This document shows positions 12,801 to 25,200 of a stretch of DNA of 64,000 nt, in pieces. Positions within the stretch are counted from its first letter, which is position 1. The number at the start of each line of letters is the position of its first letter. The stretch comes from Ostrinia nubilalis. Lineage: Eukaryota; Arthropoda; Insecta; Lepidoptera; Crambidae. The translations under genes and the position numbers were made by a program. Location of the stretch: assembly GCF_963855985.1 (NCBI RefSeq), contig NC_087112.1, forward strand, positions 5,706,501 through 5,770,500, in the 5' to 3' direction. The notes under the pieces are model-generated. The model saw only the letters and a list, made by a program, of their open reading frames with translations, ran no database searches and was not told the DNA's origin.

Positions 12801-14378
12801 AGAGAAGAGAAAAAATTGTTTTTTTGTTTGATCACTTGTGTATCACTCGTCTATGGAGAGAAAGTCGACTTACACTTTCTGTCAGGATATGAAAGTAATC
12901 ATTCTATAAGATTATAAAAAAGATAATAGTATTTTCTTTTGCTATATCTTTACAAACTTCTTCTACATAGTAATAACATTTCGTAACTTCCTATTTATAC
13001 CTAATGACTGTCGATCAATTAAGGATTTAGTCTTTCAAAACTTTTTGATTAAGTGTAATGACAACCCTAACCTAAATTAAAAACATCAACACACTCGTTG
13101 TATTTTATTTATTGATCGCAAGTTAGTAACGAGTTATATTTTATTTATATGATTACCTACTTTAAAACGTGTGTAGCGTAAAATTAACATTACATTCGTA
13201 CACTTTACGTATTGTGAGTCGAGAACGATAAAACCTAGTAAATAAGTCAACTAGTTTGAAACTCATCTACGTAGGACGCAAAATTGCAATGACATCATTT
13301 TCTAGTTTTATAGATTTAATGATAATGTCCTTTACGTCCACACATTGTTTTCAAATGCCGTCATATTGATCACGAATGTTTAAACGAGATGTTTCCGTGT
13401 AGGGTTCACAAACAGTCGACAAAAAACTTTGTTTACAACTTGTCAGTGACAGTGAAACGACCTGTTGTTTAATGAGTAATCGACCAACTAAAAATACTTT
13501 TGTCAAACGACTGTAGGTCAATCGAATCACGAGAGTCAAATAAATCAATACTCTAAGGACGAGGCTAATTGTCAAAGATGCTGATGCAAAAATTGGTACA
13601 GATTCTTTTAATGAAGGGCAATTCTTTCGTAAGAGTCAAGAGTCGGGTCAGGTGGTCAATTGTCGGCCCACGCGTGCGCTTACATCAGAGGCGTGCGACC
13701 GCGCATTTCATAGATCCGCTCGTTAGATCATGAATGGAAACTGCTATTTTTTCCGGCTGATGTTTTTGATGATATGGCAACACGATGAGATGCAAAAGTG
13801 GAGCGAAATGCTCCATGATGGCAAAGGTTATGTTTCAATTATTCATCAAACTTTGACACCTAACTGAATTAAGCTGGAGACATTGTTTCAGCAGTGGACT
13901 GCTTGAGCTTATGATGATTTATTGTCTTATTTGACCTCGTATAAGTAAAAAATCTAACTATAATTTATATTTATAATAATTTAGTTTGATCAAATACGAG
14001 TAATGTGAATGGAAAAAAGCCATATAATGAATTTTAAACTATACCTACTAATTATAAACATAAAAATAAACTAAATAACCACATTAATCATTAGTAATCA
14101 TATTGTTTCTCAGAAAAAACGATATAAACTATCAAGGTCGGCCAATATTGTAAATAAACAAACAGATTCCGGGATTACAGCAAAGTACGAAGTGTAAATA
14201 AACAAATCTATATCGGATTGAACATTGACCTACATATTACAAACATCTAAAAAGTATTTTTCTAAATCATAGAGAAACTGGGTAATACCATCTAATACCA
14301 TCCAATAACTAAACTGGGTAATACCATCTCTACGACGAACAAACATCCGTGATACATGATCTCAAATCTCGAAAAATA
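9841..14378. other. Long AT-rich non-coding stretch
   Basis: No exon, RNA gene or protein remnant is recognisable in 4.5 kb. Open frames such as 10795-11040 and 12729-12917 are short and have no recognised family. A motif GAGTTGCAGCGGTGGGAAC near 12261 recurs near 26878, which suggests a small dispersed repeat. The stretch may be intronic. Confidence 0.35.
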
Positions 14379-14542
14379 GGTCTATTCCACTTTGGTATCC
14401 TTTGATCACCCATAGATAAGATCACTGCAGTAATCTCCTAGGTGATCTTATCCATGGGTGATCAAAGGACACCAATGTGTCGCCTGGAGTCCATTTTGAT
14501 CCCCTGGGTGATCAAATCCAGCTGATCAAAGTGGAATAGACC
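14379..14542. mobile_element. MITE (GGTCTATTCCACTTT ends), intact copy
   Basis: A 164-bp element with perfect terminal inverted repeats GGTCTATTCCACTTT / AAAGTGGAATAGACC. The interior repeats GGTGATC and its complement several times and would fold into a nearly continuous stem. It is the same family as 9363-9840. Confidence 0.82.
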
Positions 14543-14900
14543 GAAAAATTGTTTCTCATAGCAACATGTGACTGAGTTTCAGTCTAGATTTTTCTACAAA
14601 TGCCTGTGCACAGGATAATCCAATTTGTGGACGCGTTATGCGACATTTATACAGCAGGTGCAAAGTAACCTGCACAATTTAGCTCTATGCCTGCCGCAAT
14701 AGGGTTCAAAATATGACAGACTGAGGTTTACTGTACGTTACTATTGCGAATAGTGTCAAGGGTGCAGCTATTTGCTGTATGCTAATCGAATATTAAGATA
14801 TTAAATATGACCGTTGTAATTGATTAATAACATCCTTTTCTTATAAATAAATAGAAAGAGCTTTAAATTTCGGCTTTGGAACGTTAGTAAATGCGTAAAA

Positions 14901-15115
14901 TCTAAATATATAATACTCAAAACTGACTGACTGACTGACATAGTGATCTATCAACGCAAAGCCAAAACCACTGGACGGATCGGGCTGAAATTTGACATGC
15001 AGGATTGCAGGTAGATGTTATGACGTAGGCTTCCGCTAAGAAAGGATTTTACGAAACTCCACCCCTAAGGAAGTAAAACGGGATCCACGCGTACGAAGTC
15101 GCGGCCGGCCGCTAG
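14901..15115 (-). mobile_element. Retroposon 3' tail, same family as 6276, inverted copy 3
   Basis: It reads in reverse: GACTGACTGACTGACATAGT, then GGATCGGGCTGAAATTT, then the GGATCCACGCGTACGAAGTC end with GCGGCCGGCCGCTAG. Block order equals the copy at 6276 in the opposite orientation. Confidence 0.65.
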
Positions 15116-16218
15116 TACATCATATAAGACAAGTTTAGAGGTATACATGAATTTAATTCTCGACTGGCAGATTAATACTTGTACCAATAAAATTGAGAGA
15201 ATTATTGCATTTCAACGAACACTAGCAATTAATGATTGTTGGAGAAATAATAAGTGCCTAATGCAGTATTAAACTCAATATAATAATAAATAACTTTGAT
15301 AGAAAATATTTTTTTTTTACTTTCATGAGCCTTGATCGAAATAGAATAGATTTTCATTTGAATTTTCAAATAAAACAAAACCCATTTACGTATGAAACGC
15401 TGAAGTTGTTATACAAACCTTTTGTGCAACAAAATGTAAATCACCTGTTACATAAAAGTGTCTAACTGTCAACGAACTTAACTGTACTTGACCGGAAAAG
15501 CAGACCACACCGAAAAAGCGGGATGGAAACACAAATCACCGAGAAAATGTTATCGCCGTCTCTATCACACGTGTTATTGGTTGTTATGATTTCGTATGCG
15601 CAGGGGCATCGTCGCCAAAATTATATTGTAATGTATGCACTTCCTCTACAATATTCGATGGGGACTTTCTCTTGAAAGTTCCTTGTCCTTTTGATGTGGT
15701 TTCGCTGTACACGTGTCAGACAATGCTTAGTCCTAATTGGATTTAGAAACTACGTAAGCAGACTAGATTGAATGACCTAGGCGTGTAAATAAACTAATGA
15801 TCGTGTTATGGAATCACGTTCATGTATGAATTTATACTAATAGATAGGTTATTTAATCCACTGATCCAGTTTACGTAAATAAAAAGTATACGCGCAATGG
15901 ATACAACCAAATACAATTAGAAACGCAAACCGATGTCGATATGTTCGGCTGTGTATCTATTTCTGTCACTTCCCTGCATCGTTTATGCGCAAAATGTCCA
16001 GCGGTCAAAAAATGACCAATTCGCAGTGTTCCAATTCGCAAAATGTCTAATTCGCAGAATGTACGATTCGCAAATGCTCTAGGTATATCCCTAAAAAAGT
16101 GAGTTACATGAATGCATCTTGCACTCCAAGACGTGCCCAATCATGGAAGATCATATAACGCAACGTCTTGAATAAGTTGTCTGGCAATTTAATTAACAAT
16201 ATTTTTTATTTGTTGCAG
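15116..16218. other. Intron-like stretch with a small tandem repeat
   Basis: No exon is recognised. At about 15985-16076 a degenerate unit of roughly 15-17 bp (AATTCGCAAAATGTCT) recurs about five times. The stretch ends in the TTTGTTGCAG acceptor at 16218. Confidence 0.45.
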
Positions 16219-16299
16219 GTGGTTTGGAAGGCAAATATCGCGTGGCGGCGCCCGAACTCATGCAGGACACCTTCATGAGTGATTCGGAGGACGAAGGAG
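16219..16299 (+). CDS. Ank2: Ankyrin exon: linker before ZU5
   Basis: The acceptor is TTTGTTGCAG and the donor G|GTAAGG. It enters in phase 1 and leaves in phase 1. It encodes [15 protein letters not shown] and then an acidic MSDSEDEGG stretch, like the Asp/Glu/Ser linker between ankyrin repeats and ZU5 in other ankyrins. The preceding exon lies outside the window or at 1156. Confidence 0.85.
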
Positions 16300-19200
16300 G
16301 TAAGGATTCACAAATACATACATAGATCTTCCGAGCAATTAGCACTGTAGAACAATACTTCCATCTTCGTCCTGATCGTCACTTTGCATCAGGTGAGATG
16401 CAGGTCAAGGACTTCCTCGTTGTGGATATAAAAAACTAGTGCCTTAACTCGGTAACTAAAGGCAAGGTTCTAGACCGAATAATAAAACCTCCTTGACTTT
16501 TCAAACACCTTTTGTGAAAAGGGGAGTAACTACCGATGTAGATGATCGATGTCAATGTCTTCAGTATGTCTCTGAATATAGTTCCTACCATATTTTGGAC
16601 TCTATTACCTTGTCTTACGATCTAAAAACAATGAAAAATTGGACCTTTTATGCCCGTTAAAGACTTAACATTACCACAGATAACACTATTAAAGTATAAA
16701 CTTCTTTCTTTTGCAGGAGAGGTGGAGTGTCCCATCCAACAGCAACAGCAATACCGCTACATGAATAGCGAAGCGGGAACACTGCACCGAGCGAAGCCGC
16801 TCGAGGACAGCGTGACAGATGGCCACCTGTGGCCCAGCAACAACGACAGCAAGGTGGCCACCATCGACCGCCAGCCACTCGACATCGGGTGAGTCTCACT
16901 AATGTTGGACAGCCACCACGCTGCACCGAGCTACCCGCTCGAGGACAGCGTGACAGATGGCCACCTGTGGCCCAGCAACAATGACAGCAAGGTGGCCACC
17001 ATCGACCGCCAGCCACTCGACATCGGGTGAGTCTCTATACCACTCCGATAGCCACCACGCTGCACCGAGCCACCCGCTCGAGGACAGCGTGACAGATGGC
17101 CACCTGTGGCCCAGCAACAACGACAGCAAGGTGGCCACCATCGACCGCCAGCCACTCGACATCGGGTGAGTCTCTGTACCGCTGCGACAGCCACCACGCT
17201 GCACCGAGCCACGCCGCTCGAGGACAGCGTGACAGATGGCCACCTGTGGCCCAGTAACAGCGACAGCAAGGTGGCCACCATCGACCGCCAGCCACTCGAC
17301 ATCGGGTGAGTCTCTGTACCGCTGCGACAGCCACCACGCTGCACCGAGCCACGCCGCTCGAGGATGGCCACCTGTGACCCAGTAACAACGACAGCAAGGT
17401 GGCCACCATCGACCGCCAGCCACTCGACATCGGGTGAGTCTCACTAACGTTGGACAGCCACCACGCTGCACCGAGCCGCGCCGCTCGAGGATGGCCACCT
17501 GTGGCCCAGCAACAACGACAGCAAGGTGGCCACCATCGACCGCCAGCCACTCGACATCGGGTGAGCCCCCTCTCTATATGATAGCCTGGATTCACCACCA
17601 TTCCATCTCCTTTGGAGTAAGGATCTACAGCTTGATAAAAATCCAACCAGCAAAGTCCACGTGTGTCCGAGTTTCCTCTCGGGTTTAACCACTACAGTGA
17701 ACTGGTATCTGCTGGGATAGCTCACTCCACCATAATTATGTCACATCTGCATCAATCGGGTAAGACTTTTATCAAAAGTAAGAAAAAAGGCTCGAAGAGC
17801 TGATGGCCGCTGGGGCAGGAAAGTTCTTGAGTGGCGACCACGAGCTGGAAGACGTAGTGTGGGCAGGCCTCCCACTAGGTGGACCGACGATCTGGTGAAG
17901 GTCGCGGGAGGTACCTGGATGCAAGCGGCGCAGGACCGGTCTTTGTGGAAATCCTTGGGGGAGGCCTTTGTCCAGCAGTGGACGTCTTTCGGCTGAAACG
18001 AACGAACGAAGAAAAAAGGCCAGAGTGGGAAGTTGAACCCAAAGTTACATCAGAGAAGGTCGTACTCCTGCAGTGGACGCTAAATGACCAGTGTGCCTAC
18101 CATGAGTTTACGTTAGGTGTGCTCGCTAGCGACTGCGTAAAAAAATGACATTTAAATGTATGACATATTGTGCAGCGCCCCTAGTGGCTACTTTCAAGAA
18201 ATAAGATCTTCATAGAATTTTTTGACGTATTCGCTAGCGAGCTCACCTAACGTAAACTCATGGTAGGCACACTGATGATGATGAGCAGTAGATTAAGAGT
18301 GCTCAAGAAAGTGTGCGAAAAACACATGTCAGGCATGTCTTCCTGAGATCTCTCTTCACTAATCCTCATAAGTAATGCTTGGTTCACTAAACAAAGGGTA
18401 TGACTTCTTAACATCCCATTCCTATTCCAGGTTCCTGGTGTCTTTCGTGGTAGACGCGCGCGGTGGCGCCATGAAGGCGAAACGACGAGGTGGCGTGAGA
18501 ATCATCGTGCCGCCCGCCGCCTGCGCAGCCCCTACAAGGGTTACCTGCCGGTAAATATGGTTCATTTATTTGGTATAGATCAGTGTTTTTCAACCTGTGG
18601 GTCGCGACCCCCTGGGGAGTCGCCAAGCCTCAGTAAAAGAATCAGTAAAGTTATAATGATAGATTTATCCGAAATCTAATTTATCCAAATGCATAAATGT
18701 TGTATGGATCGAAATATTCGGTCCCTACAACATCTTTGTAACACTATAAAATGCATGAAATAAAAGCGAGCGGTCGGGGGGTCGCGAAATATTTTTTCAT
18801 ACCAGGGGGGTCGCATCATGAAAAAGGTTGAAAACCACTGGTATAGATCATAGAGGTCTATGATATATCAATGATGATGAAAGAGATATTATATCGATGC
18901 TAACTAATGCGCTGAGTTCGAAACTCAGTGTCACATTAGAAATTCATTGCTTTCACGAGCAATGTGTTCTGTTTTTGGGCATATTGCTGCGACACCGGCT
19001 CCGCCCCCTTGTCACATCTCCCTTTAGTTTCTGTGGTATAGATCGTGTCATCCACGAAGACGCGCCCCACCATTCTTCCGCTAATGTTTGAGTGTTATCG
19101 GTACACGCTAAATTATCCATGAGTGCACACGCACTCTACAATGACGCTCGAATTGCTCGGATCAAACTCCCCGCACCCCGCGCTTCCCTCGACCAAAAAT

Positions 19201-22200
19201 TGGTGGGTTGCGTCTTCGTGGATGAAACGATCTTTAACTTGCTGTAGGAAGTACGGTGCTTGTAGACGAAGTATAATTCGTTTTTGTTTTAATTTTAAAT
19301 ACATAGTTCCGCAAAGTTACGTTTGGTAAGTCGTGATCATTTCATTACGGAATGCATGACAAAGTTTTTAAAAATGTTTTTAATTTATATCATTAACCAA
19401 ACAAAAGCAAAAGAAAGCTAGCGTACACTAAAGTAAATAATGAATCAATTAGTACATCATTATGTTTCAATTAGTACCTTAAAATGAAAAATAAACAGTT
19501 TTTATTTCCTCCTGTTAAGTTTTTACAAATTGACATTTCAGTTTGAAAATTAGGCTGACGTAATGTTTTAGTAGTAGAATGTGTTTCTATAATTGGCTTA
19601 TGTTCAAGTAGTATCTTCCTGCACATGTATGTACTTAAGTGCAATTAACGCTGTTGAAACATTGTTAAACAAATAAAATGAAAATAAATAAAATATTTTG
19701 TCAGACAATTAGAAATGGAGTTGCGAATTATTAACCTAACAAAAAATTTAATCAGCAACTAATTTTCATATGCGATTCTTATTGCAGATAGTGAAAGTTT
19801 TCGAGTTGTATTGATCTCATAAAGTAAAATCGTCCTTGAATATACATTGCAACGTGTTTTTAAGACCAAAGCAATTTGCTAAGCCGTGAGCGAATGCGCT
19901 AGACTATGCGACTACAATGAAACTTGGAGGCATTCAATCAATGTACTATGAATAGCACTTCCCTTGACGTCTATTTTGATGATATGACGTATACATGTAT
20001 GACTACTGGGTTTCTTGATGAATCAAATCTCTGTTGATTGAAATTGAATGAAATATCCATGTTGTACAAAACAAAATGGCCGAATCGGTATCGTAAACAT
20101 GCATTACCCGGTTATTATTGAGTTGCATTTAGATATGATATGGCAAATTACATTATTTGCCAACGATATAATGCGTGTTTTCGAATATTACATTCCACAT
20201 TCTTCTCACTCAAAGTGAGATGCCTATATCAGTCGGTCGACAACAGAATAGACAACATAGAGAGTAAATAAGGCCTTGTAGACACCATACAAGCATACAT
20301 TATTACATACAAGCATAAATCTAATAAATGTTTTAGGTAACAGTTTCGAATTTAACATCTAGTCATTCAAAAATGATGCCTCTATTATTAAAGATTCTGT
20401 GCCAAAAAGTTACTATAATCGTAACCTATAAATATGACCTTTAAACGACTTATATGTTAGTAGCAGGTGAAGTAATACGGCTATAAATCAATACCGAATG
20501 TTAAATTGTCTACCTACTACCTATTCTTTATAAAAATAGTCACTGTTTTTTTTTATTTTCTTATTAAATAAATTAACAAGTTGATTATAATTCCAGAGCG
20601 GCCACAAGACGAGCGCCGGCGGCCGCGCCCCCTCCACTAATGGAGGGGGAGGCCTTGGCTTCCAGGCTGCTGGAGCTACAGCCCCAAGGAGCCAAGTTCT
20701 TGGCGTAAGTACCAAAATTATCGTGGTTGTCATTGAATTTTGTACCTTAACAGACTCGACTAAAAGTCGAAACAATGAAACATTTCGTACAATGACCCTA
20801 AGCTACCCATCCTTATCGCTCGCGAGTAATTATATTGCTGTTGCGCTCGCACACTCACTGTGGCCGCCCGTCGCATAGTGCGACAGCAATAATATTACGC
20901 GCGAGCGATAAGGTTGGGTAGCTTGGGGTCATTGGACGAAATTCTATCTGCTCGGCGACCGGACTTTATCTATGAACCTATTTACGTTAGATCTTTATCA
21001 GCAACTCGCAAAACAGGGTCCTCAAAGCCTTACTTTTCTACAGGCCAGTAATAATCGAAGTGCCGATATTCACGTCGTCGTGCCGCGAGCGGGAGATCGT
21101 GATCCTGCGGTCCGACACCGGCGAGACCTGGCAAGACCACTACTTGCACAACAACGACAACCCTATGATACAAGTGAGTGGCACGTACGTTTTAGGATAA
21201 GGGGGAATAACGGTAAAGGGAAGCATAAAAGATCCCAATGGATCGACGTGCGTGGCCCTAGATAAGTGGCACGTAAACCACGGGGCACAGCTATCTATGT
21301 CTTTACTAGGAAGGCATAACATCATCACCCATCAGGTGCGATTGTGGTCAAATACCTGCCTTGTTATGCATAAAATAAAATAATAATATAATAAATACCC
21401 TAAGAATAGAAGCGAAGCTTGAATTAGTTTTTTTCCAAAAATGAGTAAAATTATTTAACCAATTCTACCAGGTAGGCTATAGATTTGTCATTAGACGTAG
21501 AATTTCAAAATTATTTCTAGTTACAATAGTTTCTTAAAAAAACTTAAGTACAGGCCTAGCGCATAACTGAGTGGATGCGGCAATGGAAGAGATGTAATAT
21601 GACGTAACAAAGCTGCATACGTTTGACTGAATTATTGCAGCATTTGATATACCAAAAACATAATCCTGTCCCATCTCTCTACTATCGCAGGAACTTACTC
21701 AGCTGTTTAGATAGTTTAATCCACGAAGACGCGCCCCACCAATTTTTGGTCGAGGGAAGCGCGGGGTGCGGGGAGCATGTTCCGAGCAATCCGAGCGTCA
21801 TTATTGTAGTATGCGTGTGCACTCATGGATAATTTAGGGTGTACCGATAACACTCAAACATTAGCAGAAGAATGGTGGGGCGCGTCTTCGTGAATGACAA
21901 GATCTATACGCTATGCCTATGCATGGAATCGGAACACATTATACACTGGCCTTATGACTTTTCAAGGACTTTGTTTTGTGGTATTTATTTCTATTCGTTC
22001 AACAGGAAGCCCTCCAACGCGAAAGACAAGAGCACGGCAGCAGCGGCGAAACCCTTGGCGAGAACGGAGAGCGGGTCACTCGCATCGTCACCTGCGACTT
22101 CCCTCACTACCTCGCAGTAGTGTCCAGAGTCAGGCAGGAGGTGCACATCATCGGCCCTGAAGGAGGCACCGTCTCCAGTGCTCATATACCACAGGTGATC

Positions 22201-25200
22201 ATCATTTTAGCTCTTTACATCATCATCATCTTCAAGTTGTCACTCGCATCGTCATCTGTGACTTCATCATCACCTCACGATGGTGTTGAAAGTCCGGCAG
22301 GAGGTGCACATCATCGGCCCTGAAGGAGGCACCGTCTCCAGTGCCCATATACCACAGGTGATCATCATTAACTGTCCACATCATCATCATCTTTAGGTGG
22401 TCGCTCGCATCGTCGCCTGTGACTATATTATCACCTCGCTGTAGTGTCGAGAGTCAGGCGGGAGGTGCACATCATCGGCCCTGAAGGAGGCACCGTCTCC
22501 AGTGCCCATATACCACAGGTGATCGTCGCAGCATCGTCATCTGTGACTTCATTATCACCTCACATTGGTGTCGAAAGTCCGGCAGGAGGTCCACATCAAC
22601 GGCACTAGAGAAGGCACCTTCTCCAGTGCTCATAGTTAGAGGCCTAAGTTTAACAGTTAATTTTCTGTTGCTGTAATGATGATTATGAATAATATTTACC
22701 CAAAATCACACATCCCTGGTATTTTTTGACAGATTTCAGCTCTCTACTGATGGAAAACGGAGCCTGATTTTATCATCATGTTAATTAATCAGGGCGTATT
22801 GTCCTGCAATAACACAACCTTTTTTTAATGGCAATACCTTTAATTTACTCTTATTAGCTAAGCGCATAGACGTGGGTTTTGGTCTGGTCACTGAAAGATT
22901 ATATCTTGCGTTTTTACCCAAAAATACCAGGAAAAGTTATGCTTTTCACACTCATTGATTGCCCATAAAGGGTCACGTTTTCACACTATTAATCTGTGCA
23001 GGTCCAAGCGCTGTTCCCGCCGGCGGCTCTGACGAAACGCATCCGCGTGGGACTCCAAGCGCACGGCGCCGCACCAGCGCTCGCCCGCCGCCTGCTACCA
23101 CGTCACGCTGCAGTCTCGCCCGTGTTGACTGTCGAGCCACGCCGCCGCAAGTTCCATCGCAGCATCACGCTCACGGCGCCCCTGCCGCAGGCCCAGGTCA
23201 GTAGCGGAGCGGAGAGGACGCTAGCGGAGCGGAGAGGACGTTAGCGGAGCGGAGAGGATGCTCGCCCGCCGCCTGCTACCGCGTCATGCTGCAGTCTCGC
23301 CCGTGTTGACTGTCGAGCCACGCCGCCGCAAGTTCCATCGCAGCATCACGCTCACGGCGCCCCTGCCGCAAGCACAGGTCAGTAGCGGAGTGGAGAGGAT
23401 GCTAGCGGAGCGGAGAGGATGCTAACGGAGCCCTGCTGCCTCGCTATGCTGCAGTGGGAGGGAGAGGATGCTAGCGGAGCGGAGAGGACGCTAGTGGAGC
23501 GGAGAGGTCGCTAGCGGAGCCGCCTGCTGCCGCGTCATGCTGCAGTCTCGCCCGTGCTGACTGTCGAGCCACGCCGCCGCAAGTTCCATCGCAGCATCAC
23601 GCTCACGGCGCCCCTGCCGCAAGCACAGGTCAGTAGCGGAGCGGAGAGGAGGCTAGAGGAGCGGAGAGAACGCTAGCGGAGAGGAGAGGTCGCTATCGGA
23701 ACCCTGGTAGTGTTCGTCACGCTGCAGTCTCGCCCGTGTTAACTGTCGAGCCGCGCCGCCGCAAGTTCCATCGCAGCATCACGCTCACGGCGCCCCTGCC
23801 ACAAGCACAGGTCAGTAGCGGAGCGGAGAGAACTCTAGCGGAGCGGAGAGGACATTAGTGGAGCCGCCTGCTACCCCGTCACGCTGCAATCTCGCCCGTG
23901 TTGACTGTCGAGCCACGCCGCCGCAAGTTCCATCGCAGCATCACGCTCACGGCGCCCCTGCCGCAGGCACAGGTCAGTAGCGGAGCGGAGAGGACTCTAG
24001 CGGAGCGGAGAGGAGAGGACGCTATCGGAGCCCTGATACCACGTCATGCTGCAGTCTCGCCCGTGTTGACTGTCGAGCCACGCCGCCGCAAGTTCCACCG
24101 CAGCATCACGCTTACGGCGCCCCTGCCGCAAGCACAGGTCAGTAGCGGAGCGGAGAGGACGCTAACGGAGCCGCTTGCTGCCTCGACACGCAGCAGTCTC
24201 GCCTGTGTTGACTGTCGAGCCACGCCGCCGCAAGTTCCACCGCAGCATCACGCTCACGGCGCCTCTGCCGCAGGCCCAGGTCAGTAGCGGAGCGGAGAGG
24301 ATCCTAGCGGAGCGAAGAGAACGCTAGCGGAGCGAAGAGGACGCTAGCGGAGCGGAGAGGACGCTAGCGGAGCGCTTACTACCGCGTCATGCTGCAGTCT
24401 CGCCCGTGTTGACTGTCGAGCCACGCCGCCGCAAGTTCCACCGCAATATTTCGCTCACGGCGCCCCTGCCGCAGGCGCAGGTCAGTAGCGGAGCGGAGAG
24501 GAGGCTAGCGGAGCGGAGAGGACGCTAGCGGAGCCGTGCTGCAGTCTCGCCCGTGCTATAACCGTCGAGCCACGCCGCCGCAAGTTTAATCGCAGCATCA
24601 CGCTCACGGCGCCCCTGCCGCAAGCACAGGTCAGTAGTGGAGCGGAGAGGAAGCTAGCGGAGCGGAGATGACGCTAGCGGAGCCGCCTGCTGCCGCGTCA
24701 TGCTGCAGTCTCGCCCGTGTTGACTGTCGAGCCACGCCGCCGCAAGTTCCATCGCAGCATCACGCTCACGGCGCCCCTGCCGCAGGCGCAGGTCAGTAGC
24801 GGAACGGAGAGGAGGCTAGCGGAGCGGAGAGATGAGAAGAGGGGGCTGTAACCGAAAGTAGCCGAGTGGTTAGGAGAGAAACAGAGAGGAGAACAGCGAA
24901 GCAGACAAGACTGTAGCGTAGCAGAGAAGACGCGTAGTAGAGATAACAATCGCAGAGCAGAAATGAGAGTAACAGAGCAGGAGGATAGTAGCGGAGCGAA
25001 CGCTGTTTAGAACTCCTAGCAGCTCGACTATAGCTTATTTAAAACACCCGTAGTGGTGGTAGAATAACTAAGCTAAGTGCCTTAAGAATGTACACACGCC
25101 CACACTGTTAACTATCCATTTCCGTTTTTGCTCTCGCTCTAATCAAATGGCGATTCTTTGCGATAGAACGAGATGACATGACTTTCAATGGGCAGTTAAC

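Noticed and set aside
16657..17646. Long minus-strand and alternate-frame ORFs (up to about 200 residues) with repeated [13 protein letters not shown] motifs
   Set aside because: They are produced by the tandem repetition of the plus-strand ankyrin exon end (array 1) and have no homologue or start context.
23257..24792. Copies of the ZU5 exon as real duplicated exons
   Set aside because: None has an acceptor or the first part of the exon ([10 protein letters not shown] is missing), so they cannot be spliced as exons.
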